Source: JBARDN01 sp963755705
GTDB taxonomy: Bacteria; Desulfobacterota; Binatia; Binatales; Binataceae
Assembly (NCBI GenBank): GCA_963755705.1
Contig: CAVWKW010000003.1
Location: forward strand, 310,001-374,000
Reading direction: 5' to 3'
Length of the DNA stretch: 64,000 nt
The stretch's first letter is position 1. Every line of letters begins with the position of its first letter. Shown here in pieces: positions 17,776 through 26,748 of this stretch. The position numbers and the translations under genes were made by a program. Under the pieces are notes generated by a model. That model was not told the DNA's origin and made no database searches. It saw only the letters and a program-made list of their open reading frames with translations.

Positions 17776-17834
17776 TAGCGAAGCGAAGAGCGGAACTAAC
17801 GAGATCGCTTCTTGCCCAGGTGCTCTCTGCAACG

Positions 17835-17865
17835 AACCAGGCCGGCGTCCGGCGCCGGCCTGGTT
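17835..17865 (+). terminator. Strong GC hairpin after the G8 gene
   Basis: AACCAGGCCGGCG and CGCCGGCCTGGTT form perfect 13-base arms around the loop TCCGG, 60 bp after the stop at 17775. No T run follows, so this is a terminator-like or mRNA-stabilising hairpin rather than a textbook intrinsic terminator. The rest of the gap 17776-18108 shows no gene. Confidence 0.55.
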
Positions 17866-18108
17866 AACTCCTCATGTCTACTGAAGAAATTCGCCGAGGT
17901 ACCACACGCGCTGCGCGCTCGGCGGGAGGCGTGATTGACGCGGTGACCATTTGCGCAAGACCGTGTGAGGTGCGTCGATCGAGGCCACTGCCTCGCTCCT
18001 CGGGAATCCCTACTTACCTCACGACACATAAATTTCCGTGACTTCCCCTAGCGGTGCGAGTTTGAGTCTATTGTCGGAACGGACCGGTCGGGTCTTGAGG
18101 AGAAACAG

Positions 18109-18498
18109 ATGAAGCAAGTTCCGAGCGGAACAGAACTCGCCCGCCCATTCATGCCTGCAAAAGACTTTGCTCTTTCCAAAAGCTTCTACGAAACTCTGGG
18201 CTTCGAGAAACTTCACGACGGAGATGTGGCGATCTTCGGCGCCGGTTCCGGCGGGTTTATACTTCAGCGCCATTATCAAAAGGATTGGGCTGAAAACTTT
18301 ATGATGCAGCTCATCGTCGATGATCTGGACGCTTGGTGGGCACACATTGATCGGCTCGATCTGCCCGGAAAATTCAATGTTCGGCCTCCGCGCGCGCCGG
18401 CCATGCAGCCCTGGGGGCTTCGGATCGCTTATGTCTTTGATCCATCCGGAGTGCTTTGGCACATCGGCGAACGGCGCGACGGCGTCATCCATGACTGA
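18109..18498 (+). CDS. VOC/glyoxalase-bleomycin-resistance family protein
   Basis: The 129-residue protein is a single VOC domain made of two beta-alpha-beta-beta-beta modules. It starts with ARPFMPAKDFALSKSFYETLGF and ends with LRIAYVFDPSGVLWHIGE, the usual last strand. VOC proteins bind metals or hydrophobic ligands and include bleomycin-binding proteins and small isomerases. The Bleomycin-resistance-like hallmark is a binding cleft rich in Trp/Phe, and here WWAHIDRL and DWAENFMM may contribute. The start has a TGAGGAG ribosome site. It is monocistronic and faces a tRNA gene. The ligand is unknown. Confidence 0.8.
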   Translation: MKQVPSGTELARPFMPAKDFALSKSFYETLGFEKLHDGDVAIFGAGSGGFILQRHYQKDWAENFMMQLIVDDLDAWWAHIDRLDLPGKFNVRPPRAPAMQPWGLRIAYVFDPSGVLWHIGERRDGVIHD

Positions 18499-18622
18499 CG
18501 CGCCTGGTGCCTTAGGTAGCGTAGATTTTCGTCGAGGTTCGAGGTCGGAGCATACGGGCGCAGTCACGGCGATCTTGAAGCACTAGCGCCAAGCACTATC
18601 GCCCATTCCCAAGGGTTGCTGG

Positions 18623-18697
18623 CGTCCCCGACGGGATTTGAACCCGTGTTACCGACGTGAAAGGCCGGTGTCCTAGGCCGAGCTAGACGACGGGGAC
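18623..18697 (-). tRNA. tRNA-Glu (anticodon TTC)
   Basis: The minus strand folds into a complete cloverleaf of 75 bases. The acceptor stem is GTCCCCG with CGGGGAC, the anticodon loop CTTTCAC (anticodon TTC) sits on the stem CCGGC/GTCGG, and the T arm is CGGGTTCAAATCCCG. The 3' CCA is not encoded. The surrounding gap (18499-18934) holds no other gene. Confidence 0.95.
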
Positions 18698-18934
18698 GGC
18701 GCACTACGAAGACAAACGCGCGCGATGCGCGCGCTCGGACCGCCCACGGTACCATCGCCGCGGGAAGCGGAGCAACACTTCGGTCCCGACCGGAAAACTT
18801 CGCGGACCGCTCGGTACGGTGGCTGAAAGGCTGCTTGCTGCGCAGTTAAGACGTCGCATTTTCCGGCCGCCGTGCGCAAATATGCTTGTGATGCTGGCAG
18901 CGTGCGAGCATCAATCAATCAAGGCCATGAACGA

Positions 18935-19780
18935 ATGAACTATCACAAGAAATTTTGCATCGAGCCAGGTACGCGAATTCGGCTGAGCGATTTTGATCCA
19001 GATTTTTCCGATCCGAATGAGAACAAGAAATCCGCGTTGGCGAAGATTGCCAAGCTTTCGCAGCGGATGGACCAGTTGCAGTACCAGCTCTACGCCGAGT
19101 CGAAGCGGTCGCTGCTGATTTGCCTTCAGGCGGTGGATGCGGGCGGCAAGGATGGTGTGGTGCGGCACGTGATCGGCACGATGAATCCGGAAGGGTGCCG
19201 CGTGGTCGCGTTCAAGCCGCCGTCGCCAGTGGAGCTCGCACACGATTTTTTGTGGAGGATTGAGCAGCAGACCCCCAGCCGTGGCGAGGTCGTCGCTTTT
19301 AATCGCTCGCACTATGAGGACGTTCTGATCGTGCGGGTTCACAACCTGGTCCCGAAAAACGTGTGGTCAAAGCGCTACGATCAGATCAACGATTTCGAGC
19401 GCCGCCTCGCCGACAACAACACTCACATCCTGAAATTCTTTTTACACATCACCAAAGAAGAGCAACTTCGGCGGTTCAAGCGGAGGCTCGACGATCCCGC
19501 GCGGCGCTGGAAGATCAGCGAGGCCGACTATTCGGAAAGAGAATTCTGGGACAAATACCAGACAGCGTACGAGGATATGATCGGCAAATGCAGCACCGAA
19601 GGCGCTCCGTGGTTTGTGATCCCGGGCAATCACAAATGGTTTCGCGATCTCGCGATTGCGAAAATCATCGTCGAGAAGATGGAAAGTCTGGGCATCAAGA
19701 TTCCGGAGCCGACCGTAGACCTCGCCGAGATCCGCCGGAAATATCATGCAACCGTCGAGGAAGGTAAAGCCGCAAAGTAA
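18935..19780 (+). CDS. ppk2: Polyphosphate kinase 2 family protein
   Basis: The protein has about 281 residues, matching single-domain PPK2. It has a Walker A-like motif QAVDAGGKDG (65-74) and the Walker B/lid region FNRSHYEDV (122-130), followed by the family motif R-Y-x-x-I-N-x-F-E. PPK2 uses polyphosphate to phosphorylate nucleoside mono- or diphosphates, so it couples phosphate storage to nucleotide supply. ATG 18935 has AAGG upstream. Acetate kinase and stress genes follow on the same strand (45 bp gap to ackA), which fits a role in energy stress. The AMP/ADP specificity class was not resolved. Confidence 0.9.
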   Translation: MNYHKKFCIEPGTRIRLSDFDPDFSDPNENKKSALAKIAKLSQRMDQLQYQLYAESKRSLLICLQAVDAGGKDGVVRHVIGTMNPEGCRVVAFKPPSPVELAHDFLWRIEQQTPSRGEVVAFNRSHYEDVLIVRVHNLVPKNVWSKRYDQINDFERRLADNNTHILKFFLHITKEEQLRRFKRRLDDPARRWKISEADYSEREFWDKYQTAYEDMIGKCSTEGAPWFVIPGNHKWFRDLAIAKIIVEKMESLGIKIPEPTVDLAEIRRKYHATVEEGKAAK

Positions 19781-19825
19781 ACGCCGGTGGCAGTCTCTGC
19801 AATAGGATAGGACGGAGAGTATTCG

Positions 19826-21031
19826 ATGAAGCCATCCGACTCACGCATCCTGACGGTTAACGGCGGATCGTCGAGTATCAAGTTTGCGCTGTTCAAGGTG
19901 CAAAAGCCGTTGCGGCGGATTCTGCACGGGTCGATCGAAGGAGTAGGGGGTTCGAAGAGCAGCTTCAGCGTAAAAAGCTCGGACCAGTCTGACAATCTCA
20001 AGCGGGAGGTGGCCGCGCCGGACCACCGGGCCGCTGTGGGCCTGTTGCTGGACTGGATCGAGAAGCGGACCGATCTCGACGCGCTCTCGGCGGTGGGGCA
20101 TCGCATCGTGCATGGCGGACCGAAGTATTGGGAGCCGCAGCGCATCACGCCGCGGATGATTAAGGAACTGCGTCAGCTAAGTTCGTTTGATCCCGAGCAT
20201 CTGCCCGAAGAAATTCTTTTGGCGGAGGAATTTCAGCGCCGGATTCCCGCGGTGACCCAGATCGCGTGCTTCGACACTGCTTTTCATCACGACCTCCCGC
20301 GCGTCGCGATGATGCTCGCGATACCGCGTCGGTATGAGGCCCAGGGAGTTCGCCGTTACGGTTTTCACGGTTTGTCGTATTCATATTTGATTCAGGAGCT
20401 CGAACGCGTTGCCGGCGCGGAGGCGGCTCGTGGCCGCGTCATCCTGGCCCATCTCGGTAGCGGTGCGAGTATCGCGGCGGTGCGCGATCGCAAGAGCGTG
20501 GACACCTCGATGGCGTTCACCCCCGCGGCGGGCATCGTGATGAGCACGCGCGCCGGAGATATGGACCCTGGGTTGCCGCTCTACCTGGCGCGGACCGAAA
20601 AGATGACCGCTGCCCGGTTTGATCAGATGGTGAATCACGAGTCGGGGCTTCTTGGAATATCGGAGACCAGTCCCGACATGCGGGAGCTCCTCGCGCGCGA
20701 GGCTGCGGATATTCGTGCAGCAGAAGCGGTGGCGATCTTCTGTTATCAGGCAAAGAAATGGATCGGAGCTTATGCGGCTGCGCTTGGCGGACTGGACACG
20801 CTGGTTTTTGCCGGAGGTATCGGCGAAAACTCTCCTTTGGTTCGCGCCCGGATTTGCGAGGGTCTCGGCTTCCTCGGTCTCGAGTTGGACGAGGCGCGTA
20901 ATGCGCAGGCTGCGGCACTGATTTGCGCCGATGCCGCTCGAGTTTCGGTCCGCATTATCCGTACGGACGAGGAAGTTATGATCGCAGAGTCTGTGTGCCG
21001 AATTCTTGGATTTGCGCCGCCGGAAGCATGA
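19826..21031 (+). CDS. ackA: Acetate kinase
   Basis: The protein has 401 residues, full length for the family. The ATP-binding signature VNGGSSSIKF lies near residue 11. GHRIVHGG carries the substrate Arg/His residues, FDTAFH the catalytic Asp and Phe, and YGFHGLSYSYL the second AckA signature. AckA interconverts acetyl phosphate plus ADP with acetate plus ATP. No phosphotransacetylase gene is present in the window. It follows ppk2 and precedes CsbD and BON genes. This placement beside trehalose/glycogen genes recalls a phosphoketolase-type carbon and energy block, but no phosphoketolase is seen here. Confidence 0.92.
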   Translation: MKPSDSRILTVNGGSSSIKFALFKVQKPLRRILHGSIEGVGGSKSSFSVKSSDQSDNLKREVAAPDHRAAVGLLLDWIEKRTDLDALSAVGHRIVHGGPKYWEPQRITPRMIKELRQLSSFDPEHLPEEILLAEEFQRRIPAVTQIACFDTAFHHDLPRVAMMLAIPRRYEAQGVRRYGFHGLSYSYLIQELERVAGAEAARGRVILAHLGSGASIAAVRDRKSVDTSMAFTPAAGIVMSTRAGDMDPGLPLYLARTEKMTAARFDQMVNHESGLLGISETSPDMRELLAREAADIRAAEAVAIFCYQAKKWIGAYAAALGGLDTLVFAGGIGENSPLVRARICEGLGFLGLELDEARNAQAAALICADAARVSVRIIRTDEEVMIAESVCRILGFAPPEA

Positions 21032-21154
21032 AAAAATTTCTCGGCGCGCGCAGCTGAATTCAACGGATTTCAAAGCACTTTCGCTGGCCTTGGTATTGCT
21101 CCCTTGCTCTTGGACGCCGTGACGAAAAGGTCACCGTCGAGGGAGATAGAGGAA

Positions 21155-21349
21155 ATGAACAGCGATCAGATTAAAGGAAAGCTGAAACAGCTTGGCGGCG
21201 AAATGAAAAAAAAATGGGGTCAACTCACCGACGACGACCTCAAGGAAGCTTCGGGCAACCTCGATATCCTGGTCGGGAAGATCCAGCAACTTTCGGGCGA
21301 GCGCCGCGAGGCGATTGAGCATTGGTTCAAGTCGCAGGGCCTTGACTGA
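21155..21349 (+). CDS. CsbD-family general stress protein
   Basis: This small protein (64 residues) starts MNSDQIKGKLKQLGGEMK, the CsbD N-terminus that is usually written 'N-x-D-x-x-x-G-x-x-x-x-x-x-G', and continues WGQLTDDDL. It is predicted to be a soluble four-helix bundle. CsbD-like proteins are induced by general stress in many bacteria; their biochemical role is unknown. The start has GAGGAA directly upstream. In the annotated order it lies between ackA and a BON protein. Confidence 0.88.
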   Translation: MNSDQIKGKLKQLGGEMKKKWGQLTDDDLKEASGNLDILVGKIQQLSGERREAIEHWFKSQGLD

Positions 21350-21425
21350 TCATGGTGCCGCGGGCCTGAGGGTGCGGATCGCTCGAGATTCATCGGTGGG
21401 CTCTGGCTAACAACGGAGAGAGACA

Positions 21426-21836
21426 ATGAAAATCAGCAAAGTGATAGTTGCACTGCCGGTTCTGGCGCTCACACTGTCCTCAACACCAATGGTGTTCGCA
21501 CAATCAAGCACGGACAGTTCGCCCTCCGCCTCGAGCGACATGAAGAGCGCGGGTTCTTCGGTCGAAAATGCCGCGGGCGAAGCCTATAATGGTACGGCGC
21601 GCGCGATCAAAGACACCGCCATCACGGCGAAGGTTCAGACCGCGCTGCACGACGATAAGGTCACCAAGGGCACAGACATCCATGTCGATACTGTCGCCGG
21701 GGTCGTGACTCTCAGTGGCACTGCTCCGAGCGCCGCGGCGGCGTATCGCGCGATGATGCTGGCGAAGCAGACCAACGGGGTTCACAACGTGAAGGACGCG
21801 ATCACGATCGCTCAGGTGAATAGCTCGGCGAATTAA
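21426..21836 (+). CDS. Periplasmic BON-domain protein
   Basis: The 136-residue protein has an export signal (residues 1-25, ending VFAQ), a Ser/Ala-rich spacer, and one BON domain from about residue 60: DTAITAKVQTALHDD, then GTDIHVDTVAGVVTLSGTAPS and the final strand NVKDAITI. BON domains bind phospholipid or peptidoglycan, as in OsmY, and are linked to envelope stress. GGAGAGAGA precedes the ATG. It sits in the stress and storage block together with CsbD and the trehalose genes. Confidence 0.9.
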   Translation: MKISKVIVALPVLALTLSSTPMVFAQSSTDSSPSASSDMKSAGSSVENAAGEAYNGTARAIKDTAITAKVQTALHDDKVTKGTDIHVDTVAGVVTLSGTAPSAAAAYRAMMLAKQTNGVHNVKDAITIAQVNSSAN

Positions 21837-21965
21837 TGACGAGCCCCGGAGCGATCCGCGCGTGCCATGATCGCTCCGACTAACTAAGAAGCCATCCCGG
21901 CACACGACGCCAATAATAATGGCGCGCGTGCCGGGTTTCCAACATCGTAGGGAGGGAGTCCGTCG

Positions 21966-24101
21966 ATGATCAGCAATGAGCTAATGCCGGGCGTCCCTTA
22001 TCCACAGGGAGCAAACTGGGACGGCGCTGGCGTTAACTTCGCGCTCTTCAGTGAGAATGCTGAAAGCGTCGAATTGTGCCTATTCGAAGAAAGCGGCAAC
22101 GACCGCGAAACCACGCGGATACCGATCACTGAGAAAACCGATAGTGTGTGGCACGTTTATGTTCCCGGACTGAAATCGGGACTGCGGTATGGATACCGCG
22201 TGAGCGGTCCGTACGACCCGGAACACGGCTATCGATTCAATCCGGCGAAACTTTTGATCGATCCATACGCCAAGGCGGTAGACGGTACGCTAAAATGGGA
22301 CGATGCGTTGTTCGGCTACACGATTGGAAACAAGGACGAAGATCTCTCACGCGACGATCGCGATAGCGCCCCGTTCGTTCCGAAAAGCGTGGTTGTCGAT
22401 CCGTTCTTTGACTGGCGTAACGATACCCAATTGCGGACGCCCTGGCACGAGACCGTCATCTACGAGCTTCATGTGAAAGGCTATACCAAGCTCCATCCTG
22501 ATATCCCGGAGCGGTTGCGTGGCACATACGCCGGAATTGCTCATCCGTCATCCATCGATCATTTGACGTCGCTCGGAATCACCGCGGTCGAACTGATGCC
22601 GATTCATCAGTCGGTGTCCGATCGCCGGCTCGTGGAGCGCGGGTTAAGTAACTACTGGGGCTATAACTCAATAGGATTCTTTGCGCCCGACAACCGGTTT
22701 TCTTCAGCTACTGAGCCTGGAGATCCGGTCGGCGAGTTCAAGAATATGGTGCGGACTCTGCATGCGGCGGGTATCGAGGTAATACTCGACGTGGTTTATA
22801 ACCACACTGCCGAGGGAAGCCACTTCGGCCCGACGCTGTGCTTCCGCGGTGTCGATAATGGAGCATACTACCGCCTGCTAGAGGATCAGCCGCGTTATTA
22901 CATGGACTACACCGGATGCGGCAATACGCTTCGGATGCGACATCCTCAACCGTTGCGGATGATAATGGACAGCCTGCGCTACTGGGTATTGGAGATGCAC
23001 GCTGACGGGTTTCGCTTTGATCTCGCGGCCGCGCTGGCGCGCGAACTGCACGAGGTCGATCGATTGTCGGCATTTTTCGACATCATCCATCAGGATCCAG
23101 TGCTGTCCCAGATCAAACTGATCGCCGAACCGTGGGATTTGGGGCATGGCGGTTATCAGGTTGGTAATTTCCCGGTGCTGTGGTCGGAATGGAACGGCAA
23201 GTATCGCGACGCTGTGCGCGACTATTGGCGCGGCGCCGATCAGAGCGTCGGTGACCTGGCTCTACGGCTTACCGGCAGCTCCGATCTGTACGAATCGAAC
23301 GGCCGGCGGCCCTACGCGAGTATCAACTTTATCACCGCGCACGACGGATTCACGCTCACCGATCTCGTCAGCTACAACGACCGTCACAACGAAGCGAATG
23401 GCGAAGAGAATCGCGACGGCGAATCCAACAATCGCTCATGGAATTGCGGCGCAGAAGGTCCTAGCGCGGACGAAGGCGTGGCCTCGCTCAGATGGCGGCT
23501 CAAGCGCGATTTCATGGCGACGCTGTTTCTGTCGCTCGGGGTCCCGATGCTGGTGGCTGGGGATGACCTGGGCCGTTCGCAACAAGGCAACAACAATGCC
23601 TATTGCCAGGATAGTGAGATATCGTGGCTTGACTGGAAGAATGCCGATAAGGACCTGCTCGAGTTCACGCGAAAGATGATCGCGTTTCGCAAGCTGCATC
23701 CAGTGTTTCAACGGCGTAAATGGTTTCAGGGCCGATCGATCCGCGGCTCCGATGTGGAAGACATCGCATGGTTTCGACCGGACGCGAAAACCATGTCTGA
23801 CGAGGATTGGGGCAACGGCTTCGCCAAGTCGTTGGCGGTGTTTCTGAACGGGGAAGTCATTCCGACGCCCGACCAGTATGGACGCCGAATCGTCAACCAG
23901 TCTTTTTACCTCATCTTCAATGCGCATTGGGAAGCCGTAAAGTTCACACTACCGGCGGAAGAATGGGGAAAAACCTGGCATCGAGAAATATACACCGTTG
24001 AGGCGTCGCCGCCTGCCGAGGGCGACGGCCAGGACTGTGCGGCGGGCAGCGAGCTACTGGTCGAAGCGCGCTCGCTGATGGTTATGAGCCGTGCTTCGTG
24101 A
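21966..24101 (+). CDS. glgX: Glycogen debranching enzyme GlgX
   Basis: The 711-residue protein has an N-terminal CBM48-like domain (VNFALFSENAESVELCLF) and a GH13 catalytic barrel. Active-site strands are visible: VVYNHTAEGS, DGFRFDLA (nucleophile Asp), KLIAEPWDLG (acid Glu) and FITAHDGFTL. It removes short branches from glycogen and feeds linear maltooligosaccharides to TreY. GGAGGGAG lies just upstream of the start. The stop overlaps the treY start by 11 nt, so the three genes glgX-treY-treZ form one coupled operon. Confidence 0.93.
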   Translation: MISNELMPGVPYPQGANWDGAGVNFALFSENAESVELCLFEESGNDRETTRIPITEKTDSVWHVYVPGLKSGLRYGYRVSGPYDPEHGYRFNPAKLLIDPYAKAVDGTLKWDDALFGYTIGNKDEDLSRDDRDSAPFVPKSVVVDPFFDWRNDTQLRTPWHETVIYELHVKGYTKLHPDIPERLRGTYAGIAHPSSIDHLTSLGITAVELMPIHQSVSDRRLVERGLSNYWGYNSIGFFAPDNRFSSATEPGDPVGEFKNMVRTLHAAGIEVILDVVYNHTAEGSHFGPTLCFRGVDNGAYYRLLEDQPRYYMDYTGCGNTLRMRHPQPLRMIMDSLRYWVLEMHADGFRFDLAAALARELHEVDRLSAFFDIIHQDPVLSQIKLIAEPWDLGHGGYQVGNFPVLWSEWNGKYRDAVRDYWRGADQSVGDLALRLTGSSDLYESNGRRPYASINFITAHDGFTLTDLVSYNDRHNEANGEENRDGESNNRSWNCGAEGPSADEGVASLRWRLKRDFMATLFLSLGVPMLVAGDDLGRSQQGNNNAYCQDSEISWLDWKNADKDLLEFTRKMIAFRKLHPVFQRRKWFQGRSIRGSDVEDIAWFRPDAKTMSDEDWGNGFAKSLAVFLNGEVIPTPDQYGRRIVNQSFYLIFNAHWEAVKFTLPAEEWGKTWHREIYTVEASPPAEGDGQDCAAGSELLVEARSLMVMSRAS

Positions 24102-26748
24102 GCCGTTATCCACATATCGAATCCAGTTAAATAGCCAGTTCGGTTTTGATGCGGCTGCGGAGCTTGTACCGTACCTGGAAGAACTAGGGATCGATTACCT
24201 CTATTGCTCACCGTACTTTCAGGCGGCGCCGGGCAGCACTCACGGCTACGACGTTGTCGATCATTCGCACGTCAATGAAGAGCTGGGCGGAACTCCCGCG
24301 TTCGAGCGCATGTGCGCGGCGATCGAGCGCAACGGTTTGCGACAGATCCTGGACATCGTACCCAATCACATGGCGATAACCGGCCGCGAGAATCCGTGGT
24401 GGTGGGACGTCCTGGAGAACGGTCCGTCAAGCGCGTACGCGGTGTACTTCGACGTGGATTGGGAGCCGCCGGAGCATCGTATCCGCAATATTCTGCTGAT
24501 GCCGGTACTGGCGGACCAATACGGAGTGGTGCTCGCCTCCGGCAAGCTGCGGATAAGCCGCAGTGATGCCGACTTTGCAGTAGGATTCGATAAGCGCACC
24601 TTCCCGCTCGCGCCCCGATCGCTACGACTCATCTTGTCCGCAGCCGCCAAAATCTACGCATCGGATTCACTCGCCTATCTCGCAGACGCTTTTGCGGAGC
24701 TTCCCACGGCGGCCTCCACCGATCGCGGCAGTATCGCTCGGCGCAATCGTGATCGGCGCTTGATGTTAACCATGCTCACAAAGTTGATGCAGGACGATCC
24801 GGTTACTGGTACCGCGATCGATCGCGCGATCGAACAGATTAATTCGGACGCCGGTCAACTGCATGAGGTTTTGGAGGCTCAGAATTATCGGTTGGCCGAT
24901 TGGCGGATGGCGGCGCGCGATCTGGGCTATCGGCGCTTCTTTGACATTTCGACCCTGGTCGGCTTGCGCATGGAAAATGTGCAGGTCTTCGAAGCGACAC
25001 ATGCCTTGACTCTGAAATGGGTGAACGAGGGCCGCCTGACAGGTTTGAGGATCGATCATATCGACGGGTTGCGCGATCCGATCGGCTATCTGGAGCGGCT
25101 TCGGGCGGCGGCGCCAAACACCTGGATCGTGGCGGAAAAGATTCTCGCGGATGATGAGCGGCTGCGAGAGTCGTGGCCGATCGACGGAACCACGGGTTAC
25201 GACTTTGCCAGTATCATCGGCCGGCTCTTTGTTGATGCCGCGGGCGCGGAGCCGCTTAGCACGCTTTATCGTGAATTCACCGGCGATACCGCTGATCTTC
25301 AGTCGCTCGCGCGGGCCAAGAAGCAGCTTGCGATGCGCGGGTCTCTCGGCAGCGAAATCAACCGCCTGACCGCCAAATTTCTGGAGGTCTGCGAAGCGGA
25401 GATTCTGCATCGCGATCATTCGCGGCACGAACTCCATGAAGTGCTGCGCGCGGTGCTGGCGTGTGAGGAGGTTTACCGGACCTACGCGCGCGAGCCTAAT
25501 GAACTCTTACGAGAGGACGAGCGTCTGATCGCGAAAACGATCGCGTCCGCGAAAGTATATCGGCCCGATCTCGATCCTCGCCTGTTTGACTTCCTCGCAC
25601 AGATTTTGCGCCTGCGTGTAACCAATGACGCCGCCGTGGAACTTGCTATGCGATTCCAGCAAATATCGGCCGCGGTGATGGCGAAAGGCTTCGAGGACAC
25701 GGCTTTTTATTGTTTCAATCGGATGATCGCGCTGAATGATGTCGGCGGAAATCCGGATGCTTTCGGGACCACGCAGCACGCCTTCTATCGATGGTCGCGG
25801 GAAATTCATAAGAAATGGCCCCACACCATGCTGGCGACATCCACCCACGACACGAAGCGAAGCGAAGATGTGCGCGCGCGCCTGTTCGTGCTCTCCGAAA
25901 TTCCCAGCCTGTGGGCCAACGCGTGCCGTGAATGGTCAGAAATCAATCGTCAGTATCGCAGTGAAGATTACCCCGATAGCAACCTCGAATATCATCTCTA
26001 TCAAGCGATCGTGGGCGCGTGGCCAATTGAGAAAGAGCGCATTATACAGTACGCGGAGAAGGCGTCGCGCGAAGCGAAAGTATATACCTCGTGGACCGAA
26101 CGAAATGAGGAATACGAGGCCGCGGTCCGAAAATTCATTGAAGGGATCTTCGGCGATTCGCGCTTTCGCCGCGGGGTCGAGGAATTTGTCGCGGGGATCT
26201 GCGATCCCGGACGGGTCAATTCGTTGGCGCAAACTCTCATCAAGCTGACCGCGCCGGGGGTGCCCGATTTTTACCAGGGCTGCGAGCTGTGGGACCTGTC
26301 TTTGGTCGATCCGGACAATCGCCGACCGGTTGATTTTGGCCGCCGCCGCGCGTTGCTCAGCCAAATCAAAGATGCGACTCCGGAGCAGGTGATGGAGCGC
26401 GCGGACGAGGGCCTGCCGAAGCTATGGCTGATCAAACAGGGACTCGCGCTTCGCCGCCGCCATCCGGAATGGTTCGGAGCGGAAGCTGATATCCGTCGCC
26501 TTCGAGTTCGGGGCAGCAAAGCGGATCATGCGGTAGCATACGTTCGCGCCGGATCTGTAATTGCTGTTACTCCGCGCTTGACAGTGAGATTGGGAGGAGA
26601 CTGGCGCAATACCGCGCTCGAGCTACCCCCGGGAAGATGGCTGAACCATCTCACCGGTGAACGGTGGACCGACGGATTGAACCAGGTCGCAGAAATCCTG
26701 CGGCGGTTCCCGGTCGCGTTGCTCTCGCGCGAGGCGAACGCGCAATGA
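24091..26748 (+). CDS. treY: Malto-oligosyltrehalose synthase TreY
   Basis: The 885-residue protein starts at GTG 24091 inside the glgX end. Family motifs are STYRIQLNSQFGF near the N-terminus, DIVPNHM, the nucleophile region LRIDHIDGLRDP, the acid WIVAEKIL and the late THDTKRSEDVRARL. TreY converts the reducing-end glucose of a maltooligosaccharide to trehalose linkage. It overlaps treZ by 4 nt (ATGA). With GlgX and TreZ it makes trehalose from glycogen, typically as an osmolyte or desiccation protectant. Confidence 0.94.
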   Translation: MLREPLSTYRIQLNSQFGFDAAAELVPYLEELGIDYLYCSPYFQAAPGSTHGYDVVDHSHVNEELGGTPAFERMCAAIERNGLRQILDIVPNHMAITGRENPWWWDVLENGPSSAYAVYFDVDWEPPEHRIRNILLMPVLADQYGVVLASGKLRISRSDADFAVGFDKRTFPLAPRSLRLILSAAAKIYASDSLAYLADAFAELPTAASTDRGSIARRNRDRRLMLTMLTKLMQDDPVTGTAIDRAIEQINSDAGQLHEVLEAQNYRLADWRMAARDLGYRRFFDISTLVGLRMENVQVFEATHALTLKWVNEGRLTGLRIDHIDGLRDPIGYLERLRAAAPNTWIVAEKILADDERLRESWPIDGTTGYDFASIIGRLFVDAAGAEPLSTLYREFTGDTADLQSLARAKKQLAMRGSLGSEINRLTAKFLEVCEAEILHRDHSRHELHEVLRAVLACEEVYRTYAREPNELLREDERLIAKTIASAKVYRPDLDPRLFDFLAQILRLRVTNDAAVELAMRFQQISAAVMAKGFEDTAFYCFNRMIALNDVGGNPDAFGTTQHAFYRWSREIHKKWPHTMLATSTHDTKRSEDVRARLFVLSEIPSLWANACREWSEINRQYRSEDYPDSNLEYHLYQAIVGAWPIEKERIIQYAEKASREAKVYTSWTERNEEYEAAVRKFIEGIFGDSRFRRGVEEFVAGICDPGRVNSLAQTLIKLTAPGVPDFYQGCELWDLSLVDPDNRRPVDFGRRRALLSQIKDATPEQVMERADEGLPKLWLIKQGLALRRRHPEWFGAEADIRRLRVRGSKADHAVAYVRAGSVIAVTPRLTVRLGGDWRNTALELPPGRWLNHLTGERWTDGLNQVAEILRRFPVALLSREANAQ